Assembly (NCBI GenBank): GCA_964344935.1
Contig: CAYFPL010000006.1
Location: 314,332-378,331 of the forward strand
Source of the DNA: GCA-2731375 sp964344935
Lineage (GTDB): Bacteria; Pseudomonadota; Alphaproteobacteria; GCA-2731375
Reading direction: 5' to 3'
Length of the DNA stretch: 64,000 nucleotides
The translations under genes were made by a program, and so were the position numbers. A model generated the notes under the pieces. That model did no database searches and had not been told where the DNA came from. It was given only the letters and a program-made list of their open reading frames with translations. Positions 34,275 through 42,637 of the stretch are shown here, piece after piece. Position 1 is the first letter of the stretch; every line of letters starts with the position of its first letter.

Positions 34275-34338
34275 AAGAAAAAGGCCCCGTCGCCGCTGCC
34301 GGAGAGGAGGGGGCATTGCTAACGGCGGCGACGGGGCC
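34275..34338 (-). terminator. Strong intrinsic terminator on the minus strand
   Basis: A perfect 13-base stem (GGCCCCGTCGCCG at 34283-34295 with CGGCGACGGGGCC at 34326-34338) is followed on the minus strand by TTTTTCTT (34282-34275). No minus-strand gene lies upstream of it within reach, so it ends a transcript that has no assigned gene. Confidence 0.75.
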
Positions 34339-34425
34339 CGGATGCCAACAGAATGGGCATCATCCCACCCAGCGCCTACGGTCCTCGGCACGGCACCGGG
34401 GGGAATTAGACATAACATGGGGTCG

Positions 34426-34440
34426 TTAAGACAAAATTAA
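34426..34440. promoter_or_regulatory. CtrA-like box upstream of the GNAT gene
   Basis: TTAA-GACAAAA-TTAA is an exact TTAA-N7-TTAA. It lies 69 bases before the GNAT start on one side and overlaps the possible promoter of the candidate small RNA on the other. Confidence 0.45.
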
Positions 34441-34508
34441 AAGGCCCAAGGCGTTAAAATTGCTCAATTCATCGTGAAAACCGTTAGGTTACGTTAACCT
34501 TTGGCACA

Positions 34509-35069
34509 ATGACCGTGGAAATCGTCACATCTCGGCTGCGATTGAGGCCGTTCGCGGAGGATGATCTTGCCAATTTGGCAGAATTGTTCGCCGACGAAGC
34601 CGTGCAGAAATATCTTGCCGTCGGCCCCTTGGGACCGAAAGGAGCGCAGAATTTTGCCGCCGGTTTCATTCAATCCAGCAAAGACGAGTGGCGCGAAGGA
34701 GGTACCGGCGCCATGGCGGTTACCAGCGCCGAAAAATCCCTGGAAGGCGGATTAATCGGCTATTGCGGCCTTCGCTACCTGCCCGATCGGATCTCCGCGG
34801 TCGAACTGGTCTATGCCTTGCAACAAAGTCATTGGGGCCAAGGGTTGGCCACCGAGGCAGCGCGAGCCGTGATCCAATGGGGTTTCGCCAACCTGAATGC
34901 GCGTGAAATCATTGCTTTTACCCGGCCTGAACATGGCGCCTCGCGGCGGGTAATGGAGAAATCGGGGATGACCGTGCGCGGCGAGACCGACCGTTATTAT
35001 GGCGAGACCTTGGCGGTTTACGGTGTCGACCGGCCCGGCCCGGGGCACGGGAGCCCATCGCCGCATTGA
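34509..35069 (+). CDS. RimJ/RimL-type GNAT acetyltransferase
   Basis: 186 residues. The RimJ/RimL pattern is TSRLRLRPFAEDDLANLAEL at the start, AVELVYALQQSHWGQGLATEAA for the acetyl-CoA loop (G-Q-G-L-A) and HGASRRVMEKSGM near the end. It probably acetylates an N-terminal or small-molecule amine. The C-terminal PGPGHGSPSPH tail is low complexity. It follows a gap with a CtrA-like box, and the diiron protein gene begins 121 bases later. Confidence 0.88.
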   Translation: MTVEIVTSRLRLRPFAEDDLANLAELFADEAVQKYLAVGPLGPKGAQNFAAGFIQSSKDEWREGGTGAMAVTSAEKSLEGGLIGYCGLRYLPDRISAVELVYALQQSHWGQGLATEAARAVIQWGFANLNAREIIAFTRPEHGASRRVMEKSGMTVRGETDRYYGETLAVYGVDRPGPGHGSPSPH

Positions 35070-35190
35070 TTGCCGATGCTACGCGCAATCGGCATCTTGC
35101 CCGCGACTGCATCACCGACTATGACAGACGACCTGAACAAGCCGACCAACGGTCGATAAAGGGCGGCACGTAACAGTGAGGAGCTACCCC

Positions 35191-36267
35191 ATGTCATCAA
35201 TGTTTCGCTATCAGTTGCCCGTGAAGGAAACCGGCTGGGAAGTCGATAGCCAGAACGATGTCACATTCGTCTGGGAGTATGAGGACGGCAATGAAGATCT
35301 GTTGAAGCTGTACGACAAAGGCAAGCAGCAACAATGGGATGCCAAGGAACGGATCGACTGGAGCCTGGATCTGGACCCGGAAAACCCTATGGAGATGCCG
35401 GATGAAATGATCCGCATTTACGGCTCCCCCATCTGGGACAAGATGACCGAAAAGGAACGCATCAACCTGCGCCGCCATGGCCAAGCCTGGCAGATCTCGC
35501 AGTTCCTGCACGGCGAACAAGGAGCTTTGATGGTTTCGGCACGGATCGTCGAGACGGTCCCCGACATCAATGCCAAGTTCTATGCCGCCACCCAGGTGAT
35601 GGACGAAGCCCGCCACGTGGAAGCCTATTCCCGGCTGCTGCACGACAAATTCGAACTGGCCTATCCCATCACGCCGCCCCTGGCCTCGCTATTGGAAGAT
35701 GTGCTGCACGACAAGCGCTGGGATGTGAACTATCTGGGCATGCAGGTCCTGATCGAAGGGCTGGCCCTGGCCGCTTTTCACGGCCTGCGTGATATGTCGA
35801 AAAATCCCTTGGCGGCGTCGGTCAATGCCTATGTCATGCAGGACGAGGCGCGGCACGTGGCCTTCGGCCGCCTGGCGCTGCGGGACTATTATCCGCAATT
35901 GAGTGCCAGCGAGATGGCAGAGCGCGAGGAAATCTTGATCGACGGTTGCTGGCATATGCGCGATCGCTTCACGTCCAATGAATTGTGGGAAGTGGTGGGT
36001 TTGCCGGCCAAGGAATGCATCGAATGGGTCGAGGCATCAGAGAGCATGCGCCTGTTCCGCACCCGCCTGTTCAGCCGAATTGTGCCCATTGTACGCGACA
36101 TCGGCATGTGGTCGCCCAAGGTGCAGGCAGCCTTCGAGAAGATGGGCCTGTTGGAATTCTGCGATCCCAACTTGGATGTGGACGCCCTTTTGGCATCGGA
36201 CGAGAAAGTCGCGGAGGAGTTCGACGCCAAAACCCACGTCACGCAGACCATCGAGGCGGCCGAATAG
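35191..36267 (+). CDS. Diiron ferritin-like protein (AurF/R2-like)
   Basis: 358 residues from the ATG at 35191, preceded by GAGGAG; an in-frame GTG at 35176 is less likely. A complete carboxylate-bridged diiron set is visible: Glu109 (HGEQGA), Glu139 and His142 (MDEARHVEA), Glu189 (LIEGLA), Glu219 and His222 (QDEARHVAFG). This is the E, ExxH, E, ExxH pattern of ferritin-like oxygenases and R2-type proteins. An oxygen-using oxidation is expected; the substrate is unknown. It lies 46 bases before the lipid A export gene, so it may be co-transcribed with the LPS cluster. Confidence 0.85.
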   Translation: MSSMFRYQLPVKETGWEVDSQNDVTFVWEYEDGNEDLLKLYDKGKQQQWDAKERIDWSLDLDPENPMEMPDEMIRIYGSPIWDKMTEKERINLRRHGQAWQISQFLHGEQGALMVSARIVETVPDINAKFYAATQVMDEARHVEAYSRLLHDKFELAYPITPPLASLLEDVLHDKRWDVNYLGMQVLIEGLALAAFHGLRDMSKNPLAASVNAYVMQDEARHVAFGRLALRDYYPQLSASEMAEREEILIDGCWHMRDRFTSNELWEVVGLPAKECIEWVEASESMRLFRTRLFSRIVPIVRDIGMWSPKVQAAFEKMGLLEFCDPNLDVDALLASDEKVAEEFDAKTHVTQTIEAAE

Positions 36268-36313
36268 GGCCGGCCGATTGGTCGCCGCAGGGTGGCCGTG
36301 GTAGGATAACGCG

Positions 36314-38182
36314 GTGAATCTCTCAACGTCTAACGGCGAGAGTATGGACGTCACGGCACCCGATCAGGGAACACAAGAACCCGGCGCCGCGGCGCCGCAG
36401 CAGAGCCACAAGCTTATGCTGCGGCTGTTGCGGGAATATGTGCGCCCGCATATGGCGCGGCTGCTGTGGGCGGCATTTTTCATGGCTCTGGTCGCCGCCA
36501 CCACCGGCTTGAATGCCTGGCTTTTGGAACCGGCCATCGACAAGGTATTTGTGGATCAGGTGCCGGGCATGTTGATTCTGGTGCCTGTGGTGCTGGTGGC
36601 GGTTGCCTGCCTGCGCGCCGCCGCGACCTATCTGCAGAGCATTCTTATGCACGGCGTGGGTCAACGCATTATCGCCGAGACCCAGGTCAAGATGTACCGG
36701 CATCTGATATCTGCTGATTTGGCCTACCTGCAGTCAATTCATTCCGGGCAATTGCTATCGTCATTCCTGTACGACGCAAACCTGCTCCGCGATGCCGTCG
36801 GCCGTGCCATCACCGGCATCGCCAAGGATGCCCTGACGGCCTTGGCGCTGGGCGTCGTGATGTTCATTCAGGACTGGCAACTGGCCCTGGTGGTGGTGGT
36901 CATCTTTCCGCTCGTGGGCGTTTTGATCCGAAAACTGGGCAAGCGGATGCGCAAGGTTTCCACCGCCACGCAAGAGGAAACCGGCAAACTAGCCAGTCAA
37001 TTGAGCGAGACCCTGGAGGGGGTGCGTCTGGTTAAATCCTATGGCATGGAGGCAGGCGAGACAGAACGCATCCGGGCACGCATCGAACGGCGCCTGGCCG
37101 AGATCATGCGCGGAATCCGCACCCGCTCGGCAGCGACGCCGCTGACGGAGGCTCTGGGCGGTTTCGCGGTGGCATTGGCTATCTTCTATGGCGGCTGGCA
37201 GGCCCAAAGCGGCGCCCTGTCTCTGGGCGAGTTCATGTCGTTTCTGGCGGCGCTGCTAATGGCTTATCAGCCGCTAAAAGGCCTGGCCAGCCTGAACACA
37301 GCGCTGCAGGAAGGGTTGGCGGCAGCACAGCGGATCTTCGCCCTTCTTGATGTGCCGCCGACCATCATTGAAAAGACCGGTGCGACCGAACTGTCAGTCG
37401 CGTCGGGTGCCATCAGTTATCGCGGCGTGGAATTCTCCTATGACGGCGAAACCGCGGCCCTTCACGGCATCGATCTTGACGTGGAACCGGGCGAGACCGT
37501 GGCTCTGGTCGGGCCGTCAGGATCAGGCAAGACAACGTTGATGAACTTGCTGCCGCGCTTTTACGACCCCAGCGCCGGACGCATCGAAATCGACGGCCAG
37601 AACATCCAGGACGTGTCCATTCCGTCATTGCGCGCCGCCACGGCACTGGTCAGCCAGGATATCACCCTGTTCGACGACACCGTGGCCGCCAACATCGCCT
37701 ATGGCCGACCCGGCGCCGCGCAAGACGAAATCGCCCGCGCAGCACAGGTGGCAGCAGCGCATGAGTTCATCATGGCCCTGCCCCAGGGCTACGACACCAT
37801 CGTCGGGGAAAACGGTCTACGCCTCTCGGGCGGGCAACGCCAGCGCATCGCGATCGCCCGCGCCATGCTGAAGGACGCGCCAATTCTGCTGTTGGACGAG
37901 GCGACATCCGCCCTCGATAGCGAGGCCGAGCGGGATGTGCAGACCGCCCTGGATGCCCTAAAAGAAGGGCGTACCACCCTGGTCATCGCACATCGCCTTT
38001 CCACCATCATGTCGGCGGACCGCATATATGTGCTGGATAGGGGTCGCGTGGTGGAAAGCGGCGGCCACGATAGCTTATTGGCCAAGGGCGGCGCCTACGC
38101 CCGCCTCTACAAACTGCAATTCGCCGAGCATGAAGATGAGGGCGATCCGGCAGGCAAGATCGCCGCGCGCCTTGGGAGCTGA
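36314..38182 (+). CDS. MsbA-like lipid A/LPS export ABC transporter
   Basis: 622 residues. An N-terminal domain of six transmembrane helices (about 40-330) is fused to an ATPase domain: Walker A GPSGSGKT (Lys406), signature LSGGQRQRIAIARAM and Walker B ILLLDEATSALD. This half-transporter works as a homodimer that flips lipid A core across the inner membrane. The start is uncertain between the GTG at 36314 and the ATG at 36344. Downstream genes waaA, lpxK and an lpxL-like gene confirm the LPS context. Confidence 0.93.
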   Translation: MNLSTSNGESMDVTAPDQGTQEPGAAAPQQSHKLMLRLLREYVRPHMARLLWAAFFMALVAATTGLNAWLLEPAIDKVFVDQVPGMLILVPVVLVAVACLRAAATYLQSILMHGVGQRIIAETQVKMYRHLISADLAYLQSIHSGQLLSSFLYDANLLRDAVGRAITGIAKDALTALALGVVMFIQDWQLALVVVVIFPLVGVLIRKLGKRMRKVSTATQEETGKLASQLSETLEGVRLVKSYGMEAGETERIRARIERRLAEIMRGIRTRSAATPLTEALGGFAVALAIFYGGWQAQSGALSLGEFMSFLAALLMAYQPLKGLASLNTALQEGLAAAQRIFALLDVPPTIIEKTGATELSVASGAISYRGVEFSYDGETAALHGIDLDVEPGETVALVGPSGSGKTTLMNLLPRFYDPSAGRIEIDGQNIQDVSIPSLRAATALVSQDITLFDDTVAANIAYGRPGAAQDEIARAAQVAAAHEFIMALPQGYDTIVGENGLRLSGGQRQRIAIARAMLKDAPILLLDEATSALDSEAERDVQTALDALKEGRTTLVIAHRLSTIMSADRIYVLDRGRVVESGGHDSLLAKGGAYARLYKLQFAEHEDEGDPAGKIAARLGS

Positions 38183-38187
38183 CATCG

Positions 38188-38904
38188 GTGGCTCTGGACA
38201 CCAGGTCGTTGGGAAAACGTTTCTTCGGCAGTTCTTGGGGACAGGCCCTGATCGGATTTGTGACCGCCTGCTATATCCGTCTGGTTTCATTGACAACAAG
38301 GTGGCGGGTATCGGGCGGTGACATTCTCGACGATCTGCTGACAGAGGGGAGCGGTTTCATCACCATCACCTGGCACGGCAGTTTGATGATGATCCCCGCC
38401 GGCTGGCCCGGACAAAAGCCTTTGCATCTGCTGGTCTCCCGCCATGGTGACGGCGAACTGGTCGCCCGCGCCATGAGCCATTTCGGCATGGTGATGGTGC
38501 GCGGATCCACTCATTCGCCGGATAAAGACCGCGACAAAGGTGGGGCCGCGGCCATGCGGCGCATGTTGGCGCTATTGAAAGACGGCGAAACCGTGGGGCT
38601 CACGCCCGACGGCCCGCGGGGACCGGCGCGGCAGCTTTCCGCAGGCGTCGTCACCCTGGCGCGGCTTTCCGGGGCGCCGATTTTGCCGGTAACGATCTGC
38701 ACCGCCCGTCACCGCCTACTGCGCACCTGGGACAGTTTCCGCCTGGCCCTGCCATTCTCAGCCGGGGCCATGATCTTTGGCGCCCCCATCAGCATCGCCC
38801 GCGATCTGGACGAAGAGGGCCAGGAGGCAGCCCGGCTGCAAGTGGAAGCGGCGCTGGAGGCCACCATGGTCCAGGCAGACCGCCTGGCGCGGGGTGTCAC
38901 ATGA
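38188..38904 (+). CDS. DUF374 lysophospholipid acyltransferase family protein
   Basis: 238 residues from a GTG at 38188, 5 bases after the transporter. DUF374 features are ITITWHGSLMMIP with the catalytic-type His, RHGDGELVARAM, VRGSTH and LTPDGPRGPARQLSAGV. Related proteins transfer acyl groups; in alphaproteobacteria this family sits next to waaA in LPS clusters, and some members add very long chain or secondary acyls to lipid A. The exact role is not known. It overlaps waaA by 4 bases (ATGA). Confidence 0.9.
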   Translation: MALDTRSLGKRFFGSSWGQALIGFVTACYIRLVSLTTRWRVSGGDILDDLLTEGSGFITITWHGSLMMIPAGWPGQKPLHLLVSRHGDGELVARAMSHFGMVMVRGSTHSPDKDRDKGGAAAMRRMLALLKDGETVGLTPDGPRGPARQLSAGVVTLARLSGAPILPVTICTARHRLLRTWDSFRLALPFSAGAMIFGAPISIARDLDEEGQEAARLQVEAALEATMVQADRLARGVT

Positions 38905-40187
38905 CCTACGGATTGTACCGCGCCCTGACCACGCTGCTGGGTCCTCTGTTCGGGTGGCTGCTGCGCCGCCGCCTGCGCCAGGGAAAGGAAGATGCAGGCC
39001 GCATCGGTGAACGTCTCGGCTTACCGGGCCGTGACCGGCCCCGGGGCGAGTTGTTCTGGGTGCATGGCGCCTCGGTCGGCGAAATGGTCTCCGTGCTGCC
39101 GCTGGTCGAACGCCTTCTCCAACGTGACCCGGACCTGCACGTCCTGCTCACTTCTGGCACCGTAACCTCGGCCCGGATTGTCGCGGACCGTCTGCCCGCG
39201 CGGGCCCTGCATCAATACATCCCCATCGACCGGCCCCGTTGCGTTGCATCTTTCCTGGATCATTGGCGGCCCGACCTGGCCCTTTGGGTGGAATCGGAAC
39301 TTTGGCCAAACCTGATCCACCAATCGCAGGCCAACGGGGTGCCCATGGCCCTGATCAATGCCCGCATGTCAGAGAAATCCTTTCGCCGTTGGAGCCGCCT
39401 GCCCCTGTTGATCAAGCCGTTGCTGCAATGTTTCGAATATTGCGTCGCACAAAGCGCCCCCGATGCCGGCCGTCTGGCCACGCTGGGCGCCCACAATGTT
39501 TCCTTTCACGGCAATCTAAAGGCCGCCTCGCCACCCCTGCCCGCCGACCCCAGAGATTTGCACATCCTGAAGACGGCGATTAACCGCCGGCCGCGCTGGC
39601 TGGCAGCCTCCACCCATCCGGGCGAAGAGGCCATGATCGCCGCCGTGCACAAGAAGCTGGCGGGACGCTTCCCAGATCTACTCACCATTGTCGTGCCCCG
39701 CCATGCGGAACGGGGAGACGATATCGCGACGGAATTGGCGGCTACGGGGCTGTCCGTTGCCCGCCGCAGCCAGAATCACGACATTGGCGCTGATACTGAC
39801 GTCTACTTGGGCGACAGCATGGGCGAAATGGGCCTTTATTACCGGCTGGCAACAATCGTATTCATCGGCGGCTCTCTGGTCGAACATGGCGGGCAGAACC
39901 CGCTGGAGGCGGCCCGGCTCGACTCCGCCCTATTGTTCGGGCCGCATATGTTCAATTTCACTGACCTGGCGACGGCCATGACCCGGGCGGGTGGCGCCCA
40001 TCTGGTGACGGACCGCGATACTCTGGCCGATCAGGTGGCAATTTTGTTGGGCGATGAGACTGAGGCAACAAGGCGCGCCAACGCTGCAGCCCAGGCCGCC
40101 GACGATGGCCTGGATGTTGTTTCGGCCGTCCTCGGGCAGATCGCGCCGGTGCTCCCCGCCCGGCAACAAGATCATGCGGACGCCTGA
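38901..40187 (+). CDS. waaA: 3-deoxy-D-manno-octulosonic acid transferase
   Basis: 428 residues. The start MTYGLYRALTTLLGP is a membrane anchor; WVHGASVGEMVSVLPL carries the conserved catalytic glutamate region; LWVESELWPNLI and the C-terminal GGSLVEHGGQNPLEAA are the glycosyltransferase signatures of WaaA/KdtA. It adds Kdo from CMP-Kdo to lipid IVA at the cytoplasmic face of the inner membrane. It overlaps both its neighbours (4 bases upstream, 14 bases downstream), so translation is coupled. Confidence 0.96.
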   Translation: MTYGLYRALTTLLGPLFGWLLRRRLRQGKEDAGRIGERLGLPGRDRPRGELFWVHGASVGEMVSVLPLVERLLQRDPDLHVLLTSGTVTSARIVADRLPARALHQYIPIDRPRCVASFLDHWRPDLALWVESELWPNLIHQSQANGVPMALINARMSEKSFRRWSRLPLLIKPLLQCFEYCVAQSAPDAGRLATLGAHNVSFHGNLKAASPPLPADPRDLHILKTAINRRPRWLAASTHPGEEAMIAAVHKKLAGRFPDLLTIVVPRHAERGDDIATELAATGLSVARRSQNHDIGADTDVYLGDSMGEMGLYYRLATIVFIGGSLVEHGGQNPLEAARLDSALLFGPHMFNFTDLATAMTRAGGAHLVTDRDTLADQVAILLGDETEATRRANAAAQAADDGLDVVSAVLGQIAPVLPARQQDHADA

Positions 40188-41151
40188 GTTCTGGCACCAC
40201 GACGGAGCCATGGCGCGGCTGCTGCAGCCCCTGGCCTGGCTTTATGCATCCATGGGCCGTCTACGGCGGAACCTTGTCCGGCCCTGGCGGGCGGAGGTGC
40301 CGGTGATATGTATCGGCAATCTAATTGCTGGCGGCGCCGGCAAGACCCCCACTGCCCTGGCCATCGCCCGGGTCCTGGCGGGAAATGGAACATCACCGCA
40401 TTTTCTGAGCCGTGGCCATGGCGGGCGGCTAGCCGGACCCGTAAGGGTTGATCCAAAGCATCACGGCGCGGGCGAGGTGGGCGACGAACCCTTGCTGTTG
40501 GCTGCGGCGGCGCCCACCTGGGTCGCCCGCGACCGGGTTCAAGGTGCCCGCGCCGCCATAGCCGACGGGGCCCAGGCGATCATCATGGACGACGGTTTCC
40601 AGAATCCCAGCCTGGCCAAGGATCTTTCCATCTTGGTGATCGACGGCGGGTATGGCTTTGGCAACGGCCGGGTCCACCCAGCCGGCCCCCTGCGCGAGCC
40701 GCCCGCTGATGGCCTGGCGCGGGCCGATGCGATTGTTATCCTGCAAACCGGGGAGAAAAAAGCGCCGTTGCCGCAGTTTGCTGATCCGCCTTTCACGGCC
40801 CGCTTGATACCGGCCCGCGACGCCTTGGCGTTGCGCGGAGAACGGGTAGTGGCATTTGCAGGCATTGGGCGGCCATCAAGGTTCTTTTTCACGGTGCAGG
40901 AACTGGGCGCACAGCTTGTCGGGCAGCAGGCCTTTGCCGATCACCATGCCTACCGCGAGGATGAGATCTGGGCCCTCCTGGAGCAGGCCAAGGAAAGGGA
41001 CGCCATCGCCGTTACCACCGCCAAGGACGCCGTGCGCCTGCCGCCGGGCGCCCGCGAGATGGTAACGGTCATCGATGTCGACCTGGCCTTCGATCAGGCG
41101 GAGGGGATCAGCCGTCTTCTGGACGGCGTCATGGGCCCAAATGGATCATGA
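40174..41151 (+). CDS. lpxK: Tetraacyldisaccharide 4'-kinase
   Basis: 325 residues from the ATG at 40174 (MRTPEFWHHDG), overlapping waaA by 14 bases. The P-loop is GNLIAGGAGKTPTALAI (Lys57), preceded by an N-terminal membrane-associated helix; DDGFQNPSL is the conserved DDGFQ motif of LpxK. It phosphorylates the 4' position of the lipid A precursor. It overlaps the acyltransferase gene that follows by 4 bases. Confidence 0.96.
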   Translation: MRTPEFWHHDGAMARLLQPLAWLYASMGRLRRNLVRPWRAEVPVICIGNLIAGGAGKTPTALAIARVLAGNGTSPHFLSRGHGGRLAGPVRVDPKHHGAGEVGDEPLLLAAAAPTWVARDRVQGARAAIADGAQAIIMDDGFQNPSLAKDLSILVIDGGYGFGNGRVHPAGPLREPPADGLARADAIVILQTGEKKAPLPQFADPPFTARLIPARDALALRGERVVAFAGIGRPSRFFFTVQELGAQLVGQQAFADHHAYREDEIWALLEQAKERDAIAVTTAKDAVRLPPGAREMVTVIDVDLAFDQAEGISRLLDGVMGPNGS

Positions 41152-42041
41152 AGCATCCCATCCGATATCGCCTGGAATACATTCTGGCCCGATGTTTCTG
41201 GGCGCTGTTCGCGGCCCTACCAATTGGGGCGGCATCGAACCTCGGCGCCGTTCTGGGTGCCATTGCCGGGTGTCTGCCATTTCTAAAGGCCAGGGTGGAC
41301 CGAAATTTGCGCCTGGCTATGCCGGAACTGAATTCGGGCGAGCGTGCCGCCGTCAACGCCGGCGTCTGGCGTAACCTGGGCCGCACATTGGCGGAAATCC
41401 CCCACCTCCGGGATTTCACGATAACCGGCGGCCCGCCATCCTTGGGGCAAATCCAAGTCATCGGCGCCGACAATCTGGACGGCATGGAAGGTTCCCTTTT
41501 ATTCAGCGGCCATCTTGCCAACTGGGAGTTGATGTACCTGGTAACGGCAAAGCTGGAACGCCCCATGCACGTGGTTTACCGAGCCCTGAACAACCCACTT
41601 GTCGACCAATGGCTGTGGCATGTGCGGGCAGATTCCTCTCTCGGCGCCCTGGCCAAGGGCTCGACGGCGGCACGCGGCATCTTGGCGGCGCTGAACAAAG
41701 GGGATTCCGTCGGCATGCTGGTGGATCAGAAGATGAATGATGGCATCCCCGTGCCCTTTTTTGGGCATGAGGCCATGACCGCTCCCGCCCTGGCGCAGTT
41801 GGCGCTTCGCCGGAAACGGGCTGTTATTCCGGTGCGCTGCGAACGGCTGGCGGGCGCCGCCTTTCGCGTCACCATCCACGAACCGTTGAGCTATCACGAT
41901 GGCGGCAATCAGGCAGAGGACGTCGCCAGCCTGATGGCCCAAATCAACGACCTACTGGAGGAATGGATCCGGGCACGGCCGGAACAATGGCTGTGGCCCC
42001 ACAACCGCTGGCCCAGGCCAAACCAAGCGAAAGAGACCTAG
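41148..42041 (+). CDS. Lipid A late acyltransferase (LpxL/HtrB-like)
   Basis: 297 residues. The HX4E catalytic motif is His122-Glu127 in SGHLANWE, and VYRALNNPLVDQ and KGSTAARGIL follow as in LpxL/LpxM proteins; an N-terminal hydrophobic segment anchors it to the inner membrane. It transfers a secondary acyl chain from acyl-ACP to Kdo2-lipid A. Whether it is the LpxL or LpxM type cannot be told by eye. It ends the cluster; the cytochrome c gene converges 6 bases later. Confidence 0.92.
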   Translation: MKHPIRYRLEYILARCFWALFAALPIGAASNLGAVLGAIAGCLPFLKARVDRNLRLAMPELNSGERAAVNAGVWRNLGRTLAEIPHLRDFTITGGPPSLGQIQVIGADNLDGMEGSLLFSGHLANWELMYLVTAKLERPMHVVYRALNNPLVDQWLWHVRADSSLGALAKGSTAARGILAALNKGDSVGMLVDQKMNDGIPVPFFGHEAMTAPALAQLALRRKRAVIPVRCERLAGAAFRVTIHEPLSYHDGGNQAEDVASLMAQINDLLEEWIRARPEQWLWPHNRWPRPNQAKET

Positions 42042-42047
42042 CCGCGA

Positions 42048-42464
42048 TCAACGGATCCCATTCGCTGCCTGCAGTTCACGCACATAGCGAACGATGGCGG
42101 CGGCATCATCGGGGCCGACTTGAGGCTGCAGCGGCATATTCCCGAAGCGCCAATGGTGCTGCACCACACCCCGTTGCATCGCCAGCAGGAAGGAACCGTC
42201 GCCATGGTGGTTCGGTTCATAGATTTTATGGACCAGCGGCGGCCCGCCGGGCCCGCCGGACGCATTCGCGCCGTGGCAATTGGCGCAATTGTCGGCAAAT
42301 GCCATCTCACCGCGCCGCGCCAAATCGGAGAACTTCGGGATGGCTATGGTGGTCTGATCCGTCATCTCGTCGCGATCAATGGCGTCATTGAGGAAAAGGG
42401 CACCGCCGCCAACAATAACGGCGACCACAATCAAGCCTGGAAGTTTTCCGGCAAGCATCTTCAT
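42048..42464 (-). CDS. Membrane-anchored class I cytochrome c
   Basis: 138 residues from the ATG at 42464 (MKMLAGKLPG), preceded by GGAGTTTGGA; the predicted promoter leaves a 42-base leader to this ATG and almost none to the earlier in-frame start. A transmembrane anchor (about 9-25) holds the protein in the periplasm. Haem attaches at Cys60-Ala-Asn-Cys63-His64 and Met110 in FGNMPLQP is the likely distal ligand. It is divergent from the cupredoxin gene, and both promoters look like copper-controlled CueR types, so a role in periplasmic copper oxidation or copper stress is inferred. Confidence 0.92.
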   Translation of the reverse strand: MKMLAGKLPGLIVVAVIVGGGALFLNDAIDRDEMTDQTTIAIPKFSDLARRGEMAFADNCANCHGANASGGPGGPPLVHKIYEPNHHGDGSFLLAMQRGVVQHHWRFGNMPLQPQVGPDDAAAIVRYVRELQAANGIR

Positions 42465-42512
42465 TCCAAACTCCCTGTTCAGGTTATTCGCGAGCGCCAA
42501 AGCTGGACCGGC

Positions 42513-42543
42513 AATATGATCTATCCAGTAACTGGAAGGTAAA
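42513..42543 (-). promoter_or_regulatory. CueR-type promoter of the cytochrome c gene
   Basis: On the minus strand, -35 TTTACC (42543-42538) and -10 CATATT (42518-42513) are separated by 19 bases, the long spacer of MerR-family promoters. The half-site ACCTTCC, then N7, then GGATAGA matches the CueR dyad ACCTTCC-N7-GGAAGGT in the left arm and in three of the first four bases of the right. Confidence 0.6.
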
Positions 42544-42579
42544 TAGGCTTGCGCAATGCGGATGAAGGGGCGCTTCCGC

Positions 42580-42610
42580 TTGACCTTCCCCTAGGCCGAA
42601 GCCACAGGAT
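42580..42610 (+). promoter_or_regulatory. CueR-type promoter of the cupredoxin gene
   Basis: -35 TTGACC (42580-42585) and -10 CAGGAT (42605-42610) are 19 bases apart. ACCTTCC, N7 and CGAAGCC fit the CueR dyad; the first 13 bases TTGACCTTCCCCT match what I recall of the E. coli copA promoter. The predicted leader is short and carries AAAGGAGG before the ATG. Confidence 0.65.
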
Positions 42611-42637
42611 CGAACTATCGAAACAAAGGAGGATTCG

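Larger units (their letters stand above)
34275..34440 (-). ncRNA. Candidate small RNA ending at the orphan terminator
   Basis: The 418-base gap 34091-34508 separates the divergent FNR-type and GNAT genes. A strong minus-strand terminator lies inside it, with a loop that reads CCCCCTCCTCTCC in the RNA sense, complementary to Shine-Dalgarno sequences. A weak minus-strand promoter may be TTGAGC (34467-34462) with an AT-rich -10 near 34437-34444. A transcript of about 150 bases would result. Alphaproteobacterial small RNAs often display CCUCCUC-type loops. The exact 5' end is a guess. Confidence 0.4.
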
